Shown here piece after piece: positions 50,445 through 62,425 of a stretch of 64,000 nucleotides of DNA. Source of the stretch: Streptococcus sp. LQJ-218 (GTDB lineage Bacteria > Bacillota > Bacilli > Lactobacillales > Streptococcaceae); assembly GCF_003428885.1 (NCBI RefSeq), contig NZ_QQRU01000007.1, positions 49,715-113,714 of the forward strand. Direction: 5' to 3'. The stretch's first letter is position 1, and every line of letters begins with the position of its first letter. Made by a program: the position numbers and the translations under genes. The notes under the pieces were generated by a model, which saw only the letters and a program-made list of their open reading frames with translations, was not told the DNA's origin and made no database searches.

Positions 50445-50463
50445 AGAAATGAGACTGATTTGT

Positions 50464-52506
50464 ATGAGAAAGTTTGATAGCCATTCAATTCCAATTCGGC
50501 TTAATTTATTGTTTTCGATTGTCATTTTACTCTTTATGGCTATTATTGGTCGCCTGCTTTATATGCAGGTTTTGAACAAGGATTTTTATGAGACAAAATT
50601 AGCATCTGCTAGTAAAACAAAGGTGACCACGAGTTCAGCTCGAGGCGAAATTTATGATGCCAGCGGTAAGCCTTTGGTTGAAAATACTGTGAAACAAGTT
50701 GTTTCCTTTACTCGAAACAACAAAATGACGGCTGCAGATTTGAAAGAAGCAGCCAAGAAGTTGCTAACCTATGTGGGAGTTTCTTCACCAACATTGACGG
50801 ATAGACAGTTGGTAGACTATTACTTAGCAGATCAAACTGTCTATAAGAAAGCTGTGGAAAGCTTACCACGTGAGAAGCGCCTTGATTCTGATGGGAATCA
50901 ATTATCTGAATCCGAGGTTTACAATAATACCGTTGAAAGTATCGATCCAAGTCAATTGACCTACTCGGATGACGAAAAGAAAGAAATTTACCTCTTTAGC
51001 CAACTCAATGCAGTTGGAAATTTTGCGACTGGGACCATAGCGACAGAGTCCTTGACAGATACTCAGATTGCTTTGATAGCTTCTGCTTCTAAGAATTTAC
51101 CTGGCATCAGTATTTCAACCTCGTGGGATCGAAAAATCCTAGATACTTCACTTTCGTCTATAGTAGGAAGTGTATCCAGTGAAAAAGCTGGTCTTCCAGC
51201 TGAAGAAGCAGATGCTTATATCAAAAAGGGTTATTCTCTAAATGACCGTGTTGGAACCTCTTATCTAGAAAAACAATATGAAGAAACCTTGCAAGGAAAA
51301 CGCTCGGTGAAAGAAATCCATCTAGACAAGTATGGCAACATGGAGAGTGTCGAAAATATCGAAGACGGTACCAAAGGGAATAATATTAAACTGACTATTG
51401 ATTTATCCTTCCAAGATAGCGTGGACAATCTGCTTAAGAGTTATTTCAATTCCGAACTGGGAAATGGAGGAGCCAAGTATTCAGAGGGGGTGTATGCAGT
51501 CGCCCTTAACCCAAAAACAGGTGCGGTTTTGTCTATGTCAGGAATCAAACATGACCTGAAAACGGGTGAATTAACGACAGATTCCTTGGGCACTGTGACC
51601 AACGTCTTTGTACCAGGTTCGGTCGTTAAGGCTGCAACTATCAGCTCTGGTTGGGAAAATGGTGTTCTATCAGGAAACCAAACCTTAACAGATCAGCCTA
51701 TTGTCTTCCAAGGTTCAGCTCCAATTAACTCTTGGTATACATTGGCATATGGATCTTTTCCTATTACAGCTGTGGAAGCTTTGGAGTATTCATCTAATAC
51801 TTACATGGTTCAAACTGCTCTTGGAATTATGGGGCAGACCTACCAACCCAATATGACAGTTGCCACAGGCCAATTAGAGGCTGCCATGGGTAAATTACGT
51901 TCGACCTTTGGAGAATATGGACTTGGAGCTTCGACTGGAATCGATCTTCCAGATGAATCGACAGGATTTACACCAAAAGAATTTGATTTAGCCAACTATA
52001 TTAATAACGCTTTTGGCCAGTTTGATAACTACACACCGATGCAATTAGCTCAGTATGTCGCTACTATTGCAAATAATGGAGTTCGTCTAGCTCCTCACAT
52101 TGTGGAGGGGATTTATGGAAATAATGAACAAGGTGGCTTAGGCAATCTGCTTCAAGAGACGACTAGCAAAGAAATGAATAAGATTAATATTTCAGAGTCA
52201 GATATGTCGATTCTCCAACAAGGATTTTATCAAGTTTCACATGGCGGTAGTGCTTTGACAACAGGTCGTGCTTTTTCAAATGGTGCAGCTGTTTCTATTA
52301 GTGGAAAAACGGGTACAGCCGAAAGCTATGTGGCAGATGGTCAGCAAGCAACCAATACCAATGCGGTGGCCTATGCCCCATCTGATAATCCCCAAATCGC
52401 TGTTGCAGTGGTCTTTCCTCATAATACCAATCTAACAAATGGTGTAGGACCTTCCATTGCGCGTGACATTATCAATCTGTATCAAAAATACCATCCAATG
52501 AACTAG
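50464..52506 (+). CDS. pbp2b: penicillin-binding protein 2B
   Basis: A 680-residue class B transpeptidase with one N-terminal membrane anchor (about 14-36). The start at [10 protein letters not shown] puts the active sites at their usual numbers: Ser386 (SVVK), Ser443-Asn445 (SSN) and Lys615 (KTG). Five more codons upstream (50449) are possible. Thr446 is kept, but residue 476 is Gly and 427 Leu, which are Glu and Gln in susceptible pneumococci as I recall. It acts in peripheral wall synthesis with RodA. recR follows by 10 nt. Confidence 0.95.
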   Translation: MRKFDSHSIPIRLNLLFSIVILLFMAIIGRLLYMQVLNKDFYETKLASASKTKVTTSSARGEIYDASGKPLVENTVKQVVSFTRNNKMTAADLKEAAKKLLTYVGVSSPTLTDRQLVDYYLADQTVYKKAVESLPREKRLDSDGNQLSESEVYNNTVESIDPSQLTYSDDEKKEIYLFSQLNAVGNFATGTIATESLTDTQIALIASASKNLPGISISTSWDRKILDTSLSSIVGSVSSEKAGLPAEEADAYIKKGYSLNDRVGTSYLEKQYEETLQGKRSVKEIHLDKYGNMESVENIEDGTKGNNIKLTIDLSFQDSVDNLLKSYFNSELGNGGAKYSEGVYAVALNPKTGAVLSMSGIKHDLKTGELTTDSLGTVTNVFVPGSVVKAATISSGWENGVLSGNQTLTDQPIVFQGSAPINSWYTLAYGSFPITAVEALEYSSNTYMVQTALGIMGQTYQPNMTVATGQLEAAMGKLRSTFGEYGLGASTGIDLPDESTGFTPKEFDLANYINNAFGQFDNYTPMQLAQYVATIANNGVRLAPHIVEGIYGNNEQGGLGNLLQETTSKEMNKINISESDMSILQQGFYQVSHGGSALTTGRAFSNGAAVSISGKTGTAESYVADGQQATNTNAVAYAPSDNPQIAVAVVFPHNTNLTNGVGPSIARDIINLYQKYHPMN

Positions 52507-52516
52507 AAAGGAACAT

Positions 52517-53113
52517 ATGCTTTATCCAACACCTATTGCTAAGCTGATTGATAGTTATTCCAAGTTACCAGGTATCGGGATTAAGACGGCTACGCGTCTG
52601 GCCTTTTATACCATTGGAATGTCTGATGACGATGTCAATGAATTTGCCAAAAACCTCCTTTCTGCCAAGAGAGAGCTGACCTATTGTTCCATCTGCGGTC
52701 GCTTGACTGATGACGATCCTTGCTCTATCTGTACCGATCCGACTCGTGACCAGACGACGATTTTAGTTCTCGAAGATAGTCGCGATGTGGCAGCCATGGA
52801 GAATATCCAAGAATACCATGGACTCTACCATGTCTTGCATGGACTCATTTCTCCCATGAATGGTATCAGTCCAGATGATATCAATCTTAAGAGTCTCATG
52901 ACTCGTCTGATGGATAGTGAAGTTTCAGAAGTAATCGTAGCGACCAATGCTACAGCAGATGGTGAAGCGACATCCATGTATCTTTCTCGCTTGCTCAAGC
53001 CGGCTGGTATCAAGGTTACGCGTCTAGCACGAGGTCTCGCCGTGGGAGCGGACATTGAGTATGCGGATGAAGTTACACTCCTAAGAGCTATTGAAAATCG
53101 AACAGAGTTGTAA
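52517..53113 (+). CDS. recR: recombination protein RecR
   Basis: A 198-residue protein acting with RecFO in loading RecA. The N-terminal helix-hairpin-helix ([15 protein letters not shown]), C4 zinc finger ([16 protein letters not shown]) and Toprim domain ([14 protein letters not shown]) are in the usual order. AAAGGAAC precedes the ATG. It shares the pbp2b transcript. Confidence 0.96.
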   Translation: MLYPTPIAKLIDSYSKLPGIGIKTATRLAFYTIGMSDDDVNEFAKNLLSAKRELTYCSICGRLTDDDPCSICTDPTRDQTTILVLEDSRDVAAMENIQEYHGLYHVLHGLISPMNGISPDDINLKSLMTRLMDSEVSEVIVATNATADGEATSMYLSRLLKPAGIKVTRLARGLAVGADIEYADEVTLLRAIENRTEL

Positions 53114-53158
53114 GTGTAGACAAAGGAACACACTCAATTCGTTCATACAAAAATAAGG

Positions 53159-53190
53159 GAGACCGACAGTTGTTTTATCGGTCTCTTTTT
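53159..53190 (+). terminator. terminator after recR
   Basis: GAGACCGA and TCGGTCTC with T5. Confidence 0.85.
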
Positions 53191-53241
53191 AGATTTATTG
53201 AAGACCAGTATCAAGTTCAAGTTTCAAAAAAGAAGCAAATA

Positions 53242-53250
53242 TGATATACT
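53242..53250 (+). promoter_or_regulatory. extended -10 of ddl
   Basis: TGATATACT, predicted start about 53257. This rules out ddl starts upstream of it. Confidence 0.65.
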
Positions 53251-53287
53251 AAAGAACGAGTATTCTATTAGAATTGGAACAAATAAT

Positions 53288-54331
53288 ATGAAACAAACGA
53301 TTATTCTTTTATACGGTGGACGTAGTGCAGAACGTGAAGTATCTGTATTATCAGCTGAGAGTGTCATGCGTGCAGTCAACTACGACCGTTTCACAGTCAA
53401 GACTTTCTTCATCAGCCAGTCAGGTGACTTTATTAAAACGCAAGAATTTAGCCAGACTCCAGGTCAAGAGGATCGTCTTATGACCAATGAAACCATTGAT
53501 TGGGACAAGAAAATTGCTCCAAGTGTCATCTACGAAGAAGGAGCTGTTGTTTTTCCAGTTCTTCATGGTCCGATGGGAGAAGATGGCTCTGTTCAAGGAT
53601 TCCTTGAGGTTTTGAAAATGCCTTATGTTGGTTGTAACATCTTGTCAGCTAGTCTTGCCATGGATAAAATCACGACCAAGCGCGTCTTAGGATCTGTCGG
53701 GATTGACCAAGTTCCTTATGTAGCCATCGTCGAAGGTGATGATATGACTTCTAAAATCGCTGAAGTGGAAGAAAAATTGACTTATCCAGTCTTCACGAAG
53801 CCGTCAAACATGGGTTCAAGTGTCGGTATTTCTAAGTCTGAAAATCAAGAAGAACTTCGCCAAGCCTTGGAACTTGCCTTCCGATATGATAGCCGTGTTT
53901 TGGTAGAACAAGGAGTAAATGCCCGTGAAATCGAGGTTGGTCTACTGGGCAACTACGATGTCAAAAGCACGCTTCCAGGAGAAGTTGTCAAAGATGTTGC
54001 CTTTTATGACTACGATGCCAAGTATATTGATAACAAGATTACCATGGATATCCCAGCTAAAATCAGTGATGATGTGGTAGCTGTCATGCGTCAAAATGCA
54101 GAAACTGCCTTTCGTGCCATTGGTGGGCTCGGTCTATCACGTTGCGACTTTTTCTATACAGATAAAGGGGAAATTTTCCTAAATGAGCTCAATACTATGC
54201 CAGGTTTCACTCAATGGTCTATGTATCCCTTGCTTTGGGATAATATGGGGATTAGCTATCCAGAGCTAATCGAGCGTTTGGTTGACCTCGCTAAGGAAAG
54301 TTTTGATAAGCGCGAAGCGCATTTGCTATAA
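53288..54331 (+). CDS. ddl: D-alanine--D-alanine ligase
   Basis: A 347-residue ATP-grasp enzyme joining two D-Ala for lipid [14 protein letters not shown] at the N-terminus, [30 protein letters not shown] and [11 protein letters not shown] are the substrate and ATP motifs. The start MKQTIILL is set by the promoter position; the ribosome site is weak (GGAAC). Confidence 0.95.
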   Translation: MKQTIILLYGGRSAEREVSVLSAESVMRAVNYDRFTVKTFFISQSGDFIKTQEFSQTPGQEDRLMTNETIDWDKKIAPSVIYEEGAVVFPVLHGPMGEDGSVQGFLEVLKMPYVGCNILSASLAMDKITTKRVLGSVGIDQVPYVAIVEGDDMTSKIAEVEEKLTYPVFTKPSNMGSSVGISKSENQEELRQALELAFRYDSRVLVEQGVNAREIEVGLLGNYDVKSTLPGEVVKDVAFYDYDAKYIDNKITMDIPAKISDDVVAVMRQNAETAFRAIGGLGLSRCDFFYTDKGEIFLNELNTMPGFTQWSMYPLLWDNMGISYPELIERLVDLAKESFDKREAHLL

Positions 54332-54414
54332 AAATGAAAGAGGGGGTAGAAGCCAGAACCGTCGCTGTAGGTGAGTCGAGTTCTCGGACTTCAACCCTTT
54401 TTAAAGGAGTAGAA

Positions 54415-55788
54415 ATGAAATTAACAATCCATGAAGTGGCCCAAGCTGTTGGAGCTAAAAATGATGTCAGCATCTTTGAGGATACTCAGTTGGAAAAAGC
54501 TGAGTTTGACAGTCGTTTGATTGAGCCAGGTGATTTGTTTGTGCCCCTCAAAGGTGTGCGTGATGGCCATGACTTTATCGAAACAGCTTTTGAAAATGGT
54601 GCAGTAGTAACTCTGTCTGAGAAAGAGCTTGCAAATCATCCCTACATTTTAGTAGATGATGTTTTGACTGCCTTTCAACAGCTAGCTACCTACTATCTTG
54701 AGAAAACAGGAGTTGATGTCTTAGCTGTTACGGGTTCAAATGGCAAGACAACGACCAAGGATATGTTGGCGCACTTACTGTCAACGACCTACAAGACCTA
54801 CAAAACACAAGGCAACTACAATAACGAGATCGGACTTCCATACACAGTTCTCCATATGCCAGATGATACTGAAAAGTTAGTCTTGGAGATGGGACAGGAT
54901 CACCTGGGAGATATCCATCTCTTGTCTGAATTGGCTCATCCAAAAACAGCTATCGTGACCTTGGTTGGAGAGGCTCATTTGGCTTTTTTCAAAGATCGTT
55001 CGGAAATTGCCAAAGGAAAAATGCAAATTGCTGATGGGATGACACCTGGTTCCTTACTTTTGGTGCCAGCTGATCAGATTGTAGAGGACTACTTGCCTAC
55101 TGATAAAAAGGTGGTTCGTTTTGGTCAAGGAGCAGAGTTGGAAATTACCGACTTGGTTGAGCGCAAAGATAATCTGACCTTCAAGGCCAATTTCTTGCAG
55201 CAAGCTCTTGATTTGCCAGTGACTGGTAAATACAATGCCACCAATGCTATGATTGCATCCTATGTTGCTCTACAAGAAGGAGTTTCAGAGGAGCAAATTC
55301 GTCAGGCCTTCCAAAATCTTGAATTGACGCGTAACCGTACCGAGTGGAAGAAAGCGGCCAATGGAGCAGATATTCTGTCTGACGTATACAATGCCAATCC
55401 AACTGCTATGAAGCTGATTTTAGAGACTTTCTCTGCCATTCCAGCCAATGAAGGTGGCAAGAAAATTGCAGTTCTAGCAGACATGAAGGAACTCGGTGAC
55501 CAGTCTATTCAACTCCATAATCAGATGATTTTGAGCCTTTCTCCAGATGTGCTGGATACCGTTATTTTCTACGGTGAAGATATCGCTGACTTGGCTCAAT
55601 TAGCCAGTCAAATGTTCCCAATCGGCCACGTTTACTACTTCAAGAAAACAGAAGACCAAGACCAATTTGAAGACTTAGTTAAGCAGGTTAAAGAAAGCCT
55701 TGGAGCTAATGACCAAATCCTGCTCAAAGGCTCTAACTCTATGAATCTAGCCAAGTTGGTAGAAAGTTTAGAAAATGAAGCCAAGTGA
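54415..55788 (+). CDS. murF: UDP-MurNAc-tripeptide D-alanyl-D-alanine ligase
   Basis: A 457-residue Mur ligase adding D-Ala-D-Ala to the peptidoglycan precursor. ATP site TGSNGKTTTKDML, then GNYNNEIGLP and DVYNANPTAMK of the central and C-terminal domains. The start MKLTIHEVA follows AAAGGAG; an ATG 27 codons earlier lies too close to the ddl stop and lacks one. It follows ddl, whose product it uses. Confidence 0.95.
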   Translation: MKLTIHEVAQAVGAKNDVSIFEDTQLEKAEFDSRLIEPGDLFVPLKGVRDGHDFIETAFENGAVVTLSEKELANHPYILVDDVLTAFQQLATYYLEKTGVDVLAVTGSNGKTTTKDMLAHLLSTTYKTYKTQGNYNNEIGLPYTVLHMPDDTEKLVLEMGQDHLGDIHLLSELAHPKTAIVTLVGEAHLAFFKDRSEIAKGKMQIADGMTPGSLLLVPADQIVEDYLPTDKKVVRFGQGAELEITDLVERKDNLTFKANFLQQALDLPVTGKYNATNAMIASYVALQEGVSEEQIRQAFQNLELTRNRTEWKKAANGADILSDVYNANPTAMKLILETFSAIPANEGGKKIAVLADMKELGDQSIQLHNQMILSLSPDVLDTVIFYGEDIADLAQLASQMFPIGHVYYFKKTEDQDQFEDLVKQVKESLGANDQILLKGSNSMNLAKLVESLENEAK

Positions 55789-56385
55789 TTTTGTCAAGTA
55801 TTTGCAAAGAATGATTGCCCTTACAGATACTGGATTAACCTTTACAAAGGACCCTTTTGACCGTGAGCGCTACGAAGACTTGCGAAGCCTGTTATCTGAA
55901 ATGTTGAATCAGGGATTAGATATAGATTCCGAAGAAGTGGCAGAAGTCTTGAAGCCAACTTCTGCTTATGCGACTCCGTTAATGGACGTCCGTGCTTGGA
56001 TTGTTGAGGACGAAAAGATTTGTCTGGTTAGGGGACAAGGAGAGAATGATTGGGCTTTGCCAGGTGGCTTTGGTGAAGTCGGCTATTCTCCAACAGAAAA
56101 TATTCTCAAGGAATTGAAGAAGAAACCGGTTTTGAAGCTAAAGTAGAAAGACTACTAGCTGTTTTTGATACCAATCGTTTCCAACTACAGAGCAAACAAT
56201 ATACAAAATTTGTCTTTGAATGTAAGCTTCTTGATGGACAATTCCAAGAAAATCAAGAAATTGCTGATCTTCAATTTTTTGCTATTGACCAACTGCCAGC
56301 CTTATCTGAAAAACGCATTACCAAGGAACAAATAGAGATTCTTTGGCAGGTTTATCAAGGTCAGAGGGAGCAATATCTTGATTAA
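55775..56385 (+). pseudogene. Nudix hydrolase gene broken inside the Nudix box
   Basis: The first frame (MKPSDFVKYLQRMIALTDTG ... WALPGGFGEVGYSPTENILKEL) runs into KKKPVLKLK and stops at 56144-56146. The +1 frame continues the protein as EEETGFEAKVERLLAVFDTNRF to the stop at 56385. One base, probably a G in a GAAGTTGAAG context near 56113-56116, is missing in the middle of GX5EX7REXXEEXG. The full gene would encode about 203 residues. It overlaps murF by 14 nt. Confidence 0.85.
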
Positions 56386-56475
56386 GAAGATGATTATCGT
56401 ATTTCTAAATCCATTTTTCTTACGTAGCATGGTACAATAATAAGTAGGAACATTTTGAATCATGAGGAAGACTAG

Positions 56476-57180
56476 ATGAATTTATGGGATATTTTCTTTA
56501 CGACTCAGGCAACCGAGCCACCCAAATTTGACCTTTTTTGGTATGTCAGTATATTTACACTTTTGGCTTTGATCTTTTATACAGCCTATCGTTATCGTGA
56601 AAAGAAGGCTTATCAACGATTTTTCCAAATCTTACAGGCGGTTCAGTTGATCTTTCTTTATGGTTGGTATTGGATTACTCGTATGCCTCTGTCAGAAAGT
56701 TTACCATTTTACCATTGTCGTATGGCTATGTTTGTGGTGCTTTTGCTGCCTGGTCAGTCTAAATATAGGCAGTATTTTGCATTGTTGGGAACATTCGGGA
56801 CATTAGCGGCCTTTGTTTACCCAGTGTCAGATGCCTATCCTTTCCCACATATTACGATTTTATCCTTTATCTTTGGGCACTTAGCTCTCTTGGGGAACTC
56901 ATTGGTTTATCTCTTGAGACAGTATGATGCACGATTGCTGGATGTGAAGGGAATTTTTCTCATAACCTTTGCCCTAGATGCCTTAATTTTTGTGGTTAAT
57001 TTAGTAACAGGTGGAGATTATGGATTCTTGACAAAACCACCATTGGTTGGAGACCATGGCTTAGTAGCTAATTATTTAATTGTTTCCCTGGTCTTGTCAG
57101 CGGCGATGACGTTGACAAAGAAAATTTTGGAACTATTTTTAGAACAAGAAGAAGAAAAAATGATTGCAAAGAAAGCATAG
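56476..57180 (+). CDS. YwaF/TIGR02206 family membrane protein
   Basis: A 234-residue protein with about seven membrane segments. The pattern LPFYHCRMAMFVVLLLP, then an aromatic segment ending FPHITILSFIFGH, is that of the TIGR02206 (YwaF) family, function unknown. AGGAAGAC precedes the ATG. It is the last gene before the ftsA promoter, with a terminator on its stop codon. Confidence 0.82.
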   Translation: MNLWDIFFTTQATEPPKFDLFWYVSIFTLLALIFYTAYRYREKKAYQRFFQILQAVQLIFLYGWYWITRMPLSESLPFYHCRMAMFVVLLLPGQSKYRQYFALLGTFGTLAAFVYPVSDAYPFPHITILSFIFGHLALLGNSLVYLLRQYDARLLDVKGIFLITFALDALIFVVNLVTGGDYGFLTKPPLVGDHGLVANYLIVSLVLSAAMTLTKKILELFLEQEEEKMIAKKA

Positions 57181-57199
57181 ACATGAGCTTTCTTTTTTT
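57169..57199 (+). terminator. terminator overlapping the ywaF stop
   Basis: GAAAGC and GCTTTC with T7. The rest of the 57200-57410 gap is AT-rich with no gene that I can support. Confidence 0.8.
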
Positions 57200-57413
57200 C
57201 ATAAATCTGATTTTTTATAAATTTTTTGGAAAAATCTAGTCTACTGAGTCTAAAATAGTACTATGTGGCTGTTGAAATATTTCTAGAAATTAATTTGACT
57301 TTTCTAAATGATTTGTACAGATCTTATTTCAATCTACTATAAAAAAGCTGTTAAGCGAATGTGAAAAAATGGTAAGTAAATTTAGGAAAAACCAAGCACG
57401 ATTGGATTTTTTG

Positions 57414-57422
57414 TGTTATAAT
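57414..57422 (+). promoter_or_regulatory. extended -10 of ftsA-ftsZ
   Basis: TGTTATAAT, about 78 bp before the ftsA start. No good -35. Confidence 0.65.
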
Positions 57423-57499
57423 ATTCTGTGAATAGTTATGCCCTATTTTAGCTATATTGAATAGAAGTTTGAAACTTGGAAGAGAGAGGATGCGATGTA

Positions 57500-58879
57500 A
57501 TGACTAGAGATGGTTTTTTTACAGGCTTAGATATCGGAACTAATTCGATTAAAGTATTGGTTGCCGAGCTTAGAAATGGTGAACTTAATGTAATTGGTGT
57601 AAGTAATGCCAAGAGTAAAGGTGTAAAGGATGGGATTATCGTTGATATTGAAGCAGCAGCAACTGCTATCAAGTCAGCTATTTCCCAAGCAGAAGAGAAA
57701 GCTGGCATTTCAATCAAATCAGTGAATGTTGGTTTGCCTGGAAATCTTTTGCAAGTAGAACCAACTCAAGGAATGATTCCAGTTACATCTGATACAAAAG
57801 AAATTACAGATCAAGATGTCGAAAATGTTGTCAAATCAGCCTTGACAAAGAGTATAACACCAGATCGTGAAGTCATTACTTTTATTCCAGAAGAATTTAT
57901 CGTAGATGGTTTCCAAGGGATTCGTGACCCACGTGGTATGATGGGAGTTCGTCTTGAAATGCGTGGTTTACTTTACACAGGTCCACGTACTATTTTTCAC
58001 AATTTACGCAAGACAGTTGAACGCTCAGGAGTTCAAGTTGAAAATATTATTATTTCACCATTGGCTTTGGTTCGTTCAGTCTTGAATGAAGGAGAGCGTG
58101 AATTTGGAGCTACTGTGATTGATATGGGAGCGGGTCAAACAACTGTTGCTACAATCCGTAACCAAGAACTCCAGTTTACAAACATTCTTCAAGAAGGTGG
58201 AGATTATGTCACAAAAGATATCTCTAAAGTCTTGAAGACTTCACAAAAACTAGCTGAAGGATTGAAATTGAACTATGGTGAGGCCTACCCTTCACTTGCA
58301 AGCAATGAAACTTTCCAAGTTGAAGTAATTGGTGAAGTAGAGCCTGTAGAAGTTACAGAAAGTTACTTAGCAGAGATCATTTCAGCTCGCATTAAACACA
58401 TTTTTGAACAAATCAAACAAGAGTTGGAAAGAAGACATTTGTTGGATCTTCCAGGTGGGATTGTTCTGATTGGTGGAAATGCTATTTTACCAGGTATTGT
58501 AGAACTTGCACAGGAAGTATTTGGCGTTGGTGTCAAACTTTACGTTCCAAATCAAGTTGGAATCCGTAACCCTGCCTTTGCTCATGTGATTAGTTTGTCT
58601 GAATTTGCAGGACAATTGACGGAAGTGCATTTATTAGCACAACGAGCAGTTAGAGGTGAGGATACTTTGCGTCATCAACCAATTAATTTTGGTGGGATGA
58701 TTCAACGCGTTACGCAGGTAGCACAACCTACCCCTATTCAACCAGTTCAAAATACTGAGGTAGAGCAATCAGCTTCTACGAACGTAGTTGCTCCGAAAGA
58801 AGATAAAGTATCTTCTCAAAATAAACCAAAAATCGCAGATCGCTTCCGTGGTTTAATTGGAAGTATGTTTGATGAATAA
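57500..58879 (+). CDS. ftsA: cell division protein FtsA
   Basis: A 459-residue actin-like protein that anchors FtsZ to the membrane. Phosphate-1 GLDIGTNSIKVLV, the 1C domain, phosphate-2 VIDMGAGQTTVA and the C-terminal amphipathic helix (KIADRFRGLIGSMFDE) are visible. The start MTRDGFFTG is chosen by comparison with the family; GAGAGAGG lies upstream. It is followed by ftsZ after 17 nt. Confidence 0.96.
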   Translation: MTRDGFFTGLDIGTNSIKVLVAELRNGELNVIGVSNAKSKGVKDGIIVDIEAAATAIKSAISQAEEKAGISIKSVNVGLPGNLLQVEPTQGMIPVTSDTKEITDQDVENVVKSALTKSITPDREVITFIPEEFIVDGFQGIRDPRGMMGVRLEMRGLLYTGPRTIFHNLRKTVERSGVQVENIIISPLALVRSVLNEGEREFGATVIDMGAGQTTVATIRNQELQFTNILQEGGDYVTKDISKVLKTSQKLAEGLKLNYGEAYPSLASNETFQVEVIGEVEPVEVTESYLAEIISARIKHIFEQIKQELERRHLLDLPGGIVLIGGNAILPGIVELAQEVFGVGVKLYVPNQVGIRNPAFAHVISLSEFAGQLTEVHLLAQRAVRGEDTLRHQPINFGGMIQRVTQVAQPTPIQPVQNTEVEQSASTNVVAPKEDKVSSQNKPKIADRFRGLIGSMFDE

Positions 58880-58893
58880 AAGAGGAAAAATAA

Positions 58894-60153
<1,260 letters not shown>

Positions 60154-60157
60154 GTAA

Positions 60158-60829
60158 ATGAATTTGAAAGAAAATACAGAACGTGTTTTTCAACAAATAA
60201 AAGAAGCAAGTCAGCAGGCAGGAAGAGAAGAAAATTCTGTTTCGGTTCTTGCTGTTACAAAATATGTAGACGTACCGACAGCGGAGGCTTTGCTTCCGCT
60301 AGGTGTGCATCATATTGGTGAAAATCGTGTGGATAAATTTCTTGAGAAATATGAAGCTTTAAAAGACAGAAATATTACCTGGCATTTAATCGGAACCTTG
60401 CAAAGACGCAAGGTTAAAGACGTCATTCAGTATGTTGATTATTTTCACGCTTTGGATTCATTAAAGCTAGCAGAGGAAATTCAAAAAAGAAGTGACCGAG
60501 TTGTTAAGTGTTTCTTACAAGTGAATATATCAGAGGAAGAGAGCAAACATGGTTTTTCAAAGGAAGAACTATTGGAGCTCTTGCCAGAATTGGCTTCCTT
60601 AGATAAAATTGAGTATGTCGGCTTGATGACCATGGCTCCTTATGAAGCTAATAGTGATGAGTTGAAAGAGATTTTTAAAGCAACACAGAATTTGCAACTA
60701 GAAATTAGAGAAAAACAAATTACCAATATGCCAATGATGGACTTGAGTATGGGTATGAGTCGTGACTACAAGGAAGCGATTGAATTTGGCTCGACCTTTG
60801 TCAGAATTGGTACAGCATTTTTTAAATAG
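60158..60829 (+). CDS. ylmE: YggS family PLP homeostasis protein
   Basis: A 223-residue PLP-binding TIM-barrel. The lysine is in VLAVTKYVD, followed by GENRVDKFLEKYEAL, WHLIGTLQRRKVKDV and MDLSMGMSRDYKEAI. It buffers pyridoxal phosphate. It starts 4 nt after ftsZ with no Shine-Dalgarno of its own, so translation is probably coupled. Confidence 0.93.
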   Translation: MNLKENTERVFQQIKEASQQAGREENSVSVLAVTKYVDVPTAEALLPLGVHHIGENRVDKFLEKYEALKDRNITWHLIGTLQRRKVKDVIQYVDYFHALDSLKLAEEIQKRSDRVVKCFLQVNISEEESKHGFSKEELLELLPELASLDKIEYVGLMTMAPYEANSDELKEIFKATQNLQLEIREKQITNMPMMDLSMGMSRDYKEAIEFGSTFVRIGTAFFK

Positions 60830-60838
60830 GAAAGAAAT

Positions 60839-61372
60839 ATGTCTTTAAAAGATAGATTTGATAAATTTATAGATTATTTTACAGAAGACGGAGAAGATGT
60901 TGGTACTACTTATCAGCCTAAAACTGAAGAGCCAATTGTGACTTCAGGCCCGTATGTTCAAGAGTTACCTCAACAAGCTGGTAGTACGCCATCTAAAGAT
61001 AAAAATATCACTCGTCTACATGCCCGTCAACAAGAGTTAGCTATGCAAACTCAACGTTCTACTGATAAGGTGACGATTGATGTTCGTTATCCTCGTAAAT
61101 ACGAAGATGCTACAGAAATTGTTGATTTATTAGTTGGTAATGAAAGTATTTTGATTGATTTTCAATATATGACAGAAGTTCAAGCACGTCGTTGTTTGGA
61201 TTATCTGGATGGGGCTCGCTACGTTTTAGCAGGTAACATGAAAAAGGTAGCATCTACTATGTTCCTGCTGACACCAGTTGATGTTGTCGTGAATATTGAA
61301 GATATCAAAATTCCAGATGAATCACAAAATGGTGAATTTGGATTTGATATGAAACGTACGAGAATAAGATAA
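60839..61372 (+). CDS. sepF: cell division protein SepF
   Basis: A 177-residue protein that bundles FtsZ and binds membrane. An N-terminal amphipathic helix ([14 protein letters not shown]) is followed by a variable linker and the C-terminal SepF domain ([49 protein letters not shown]). Its stop overlaps ylmG by one base. Confidence 0.95.
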   Translation: MSLKDRFDKFIDYFTEDGEDVGTTYQPKTEEPIVTSGPYVQELPQQAGSTPSKDKNITRLHARQQELAMQTQRSTDKVTIDVRYPRKYEDATEIVDLLVGNESILIDFQYMTEVQARRCLDYLDGARYVLAGNMKKVASTMFLLTPVDVVVNIEDIKIPDESQNGEFGFDMKRTRIR

Positions 61373-61635
61373 TGCTCTTTCTCATTCGTTTTATTCAAAA
61401 TGCAGTGGATATCTATTCACTGATTTTAATCATTTTTGCTTTAATGTCTTGGTTTCCCAATGCTTATGAATCACGTCTTGGTCGATTGATTATTAGCTTC
61501 GTAAAACCGATAATAGCTCCCTTGCAACGTTTACCTCTCCAGATTGCAGGTCTTGACTTGTCTGTCTGGATTGCGGTATTACTAGTTCACTTCCTAGGGG
61601 AACAGTTGATTCGATTTTTAGTGATTTTTCTATGA
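61372..61635 (+). CDS. ylmG: YggT family membrane protein
   Basis: An 87-residue protein with two membrane segments joined by NAYESRLGRLIISFVKPIIAPLQRL, the YggT/YlmG pattern. Its role is linked to septum or membrane organisation but not well defined. It overlaps sepF and ylmH at both ends. Confidence 0.9.
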   Translation: MLFLIRFIQNAVDIYSLILIIFALMSWFPNAYESRLGRLIISFVKPIIAPLQRLPLQIAGLDLSVWIAVLLVHFLGEQLIRFLVIFL

Positions 61636-62417
61636 ACAAGATGATTTATCAACACTTTTCTAAGAATGATTCGTCATTTATTGATAAGGGAGTAGAATGG
61701 ATAAATAAGGTAGAAGATTCTTATTCTCCTTTTTTAACACCCTTTGTAAATCCCCATCAAGAAAAGATTTTAAAGGTTCTAGCATCAACCAACGGCATCT
61801 CCTACATGAGCAGTCGGCAGTTTCTTGAAACTGAATATGTTCGGGTTCTCCTGTACCCTGATTATTTTGAGCCAGAATTTTCTGATTTTGAACTATCCTT
61901 GCAAGAAATTGTCTATCCTAGTAAGTTTGAGCGCTTAACACATGCAAAAATATTAGGAACAGTTTTAAATCAGCTGGGAATCGATAGGAAGCTATTTGGT
62001 GATATCTTAGTCAATGAAGAGAGGGCGCAGATTATCATTAATCGACAGTTTATGCTCCTTTTTCAAGATGGTATTACGAAAATTGCTCGTTTACCGGTTC
62101 GTCTAGAAGAACGGAATTTTACTGAGAGAATTGCTACAGTAGAAGATTATCAAGAATTAGATATTCATATTGCTAGTTCTAGATTAGATGTTTTTCTAGC
62201 AGGTGTCTTCAAGCTGTCTAGAAATAAGGCAAGTCAGTTAATTGAAAAACAGGCAGTCCAAGTGAATTATCATTTAGTTGAAAAATCAGATTTTTCAGTT
62301 CAAGTTGGTGATTTGATTAGTGTAAGGAAATTTGGTCGATTGAAACTCGTTAGAGATAATGGGCAAACAAAAAAAGATAAAAAGAAATTAACGGTCCAAT
62401 TGTTATTAAGTAAGTGA
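61632..62417 (+). CDS. ylmH: YlmH family RNA-binding S4 protein
   Basis: A 261-residue protein with a C-terminal S4 domain (ASSRLDVFLAGVFKLSRNKASQLIEKQAVQVNYHLVEKSDF). YlmH relatives act in ribosome-associated quality control and the gene is part of the division cluster. It overlaps ylmG by 4 nt. Confidence 0.92.
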   Translation: MNKMIYQHFSKNDSSFIDKGVEWINKVEDSYSPFLTPFVNPHQEKILKVLASTNGISYMSSRQFLETEYVRVLLYPDYFEPEFSDFELSLQEIVYPSKFERLTHAKILGTVLNQLGIDRKLFGDILVNEERAQIIINRQFMLLFQDGITKIARLPVRLEERNFTERIATVEDYQELDIHIASSRLDVFLAGVFKLSRNKASQLIEKQAVQVNYHLVEKSDFSVQVGDLISVRKFGRLKLVRDNGQTKKDKKKLTVQLLLSK

Positions 62418-62425
62418 GGAAAAAT

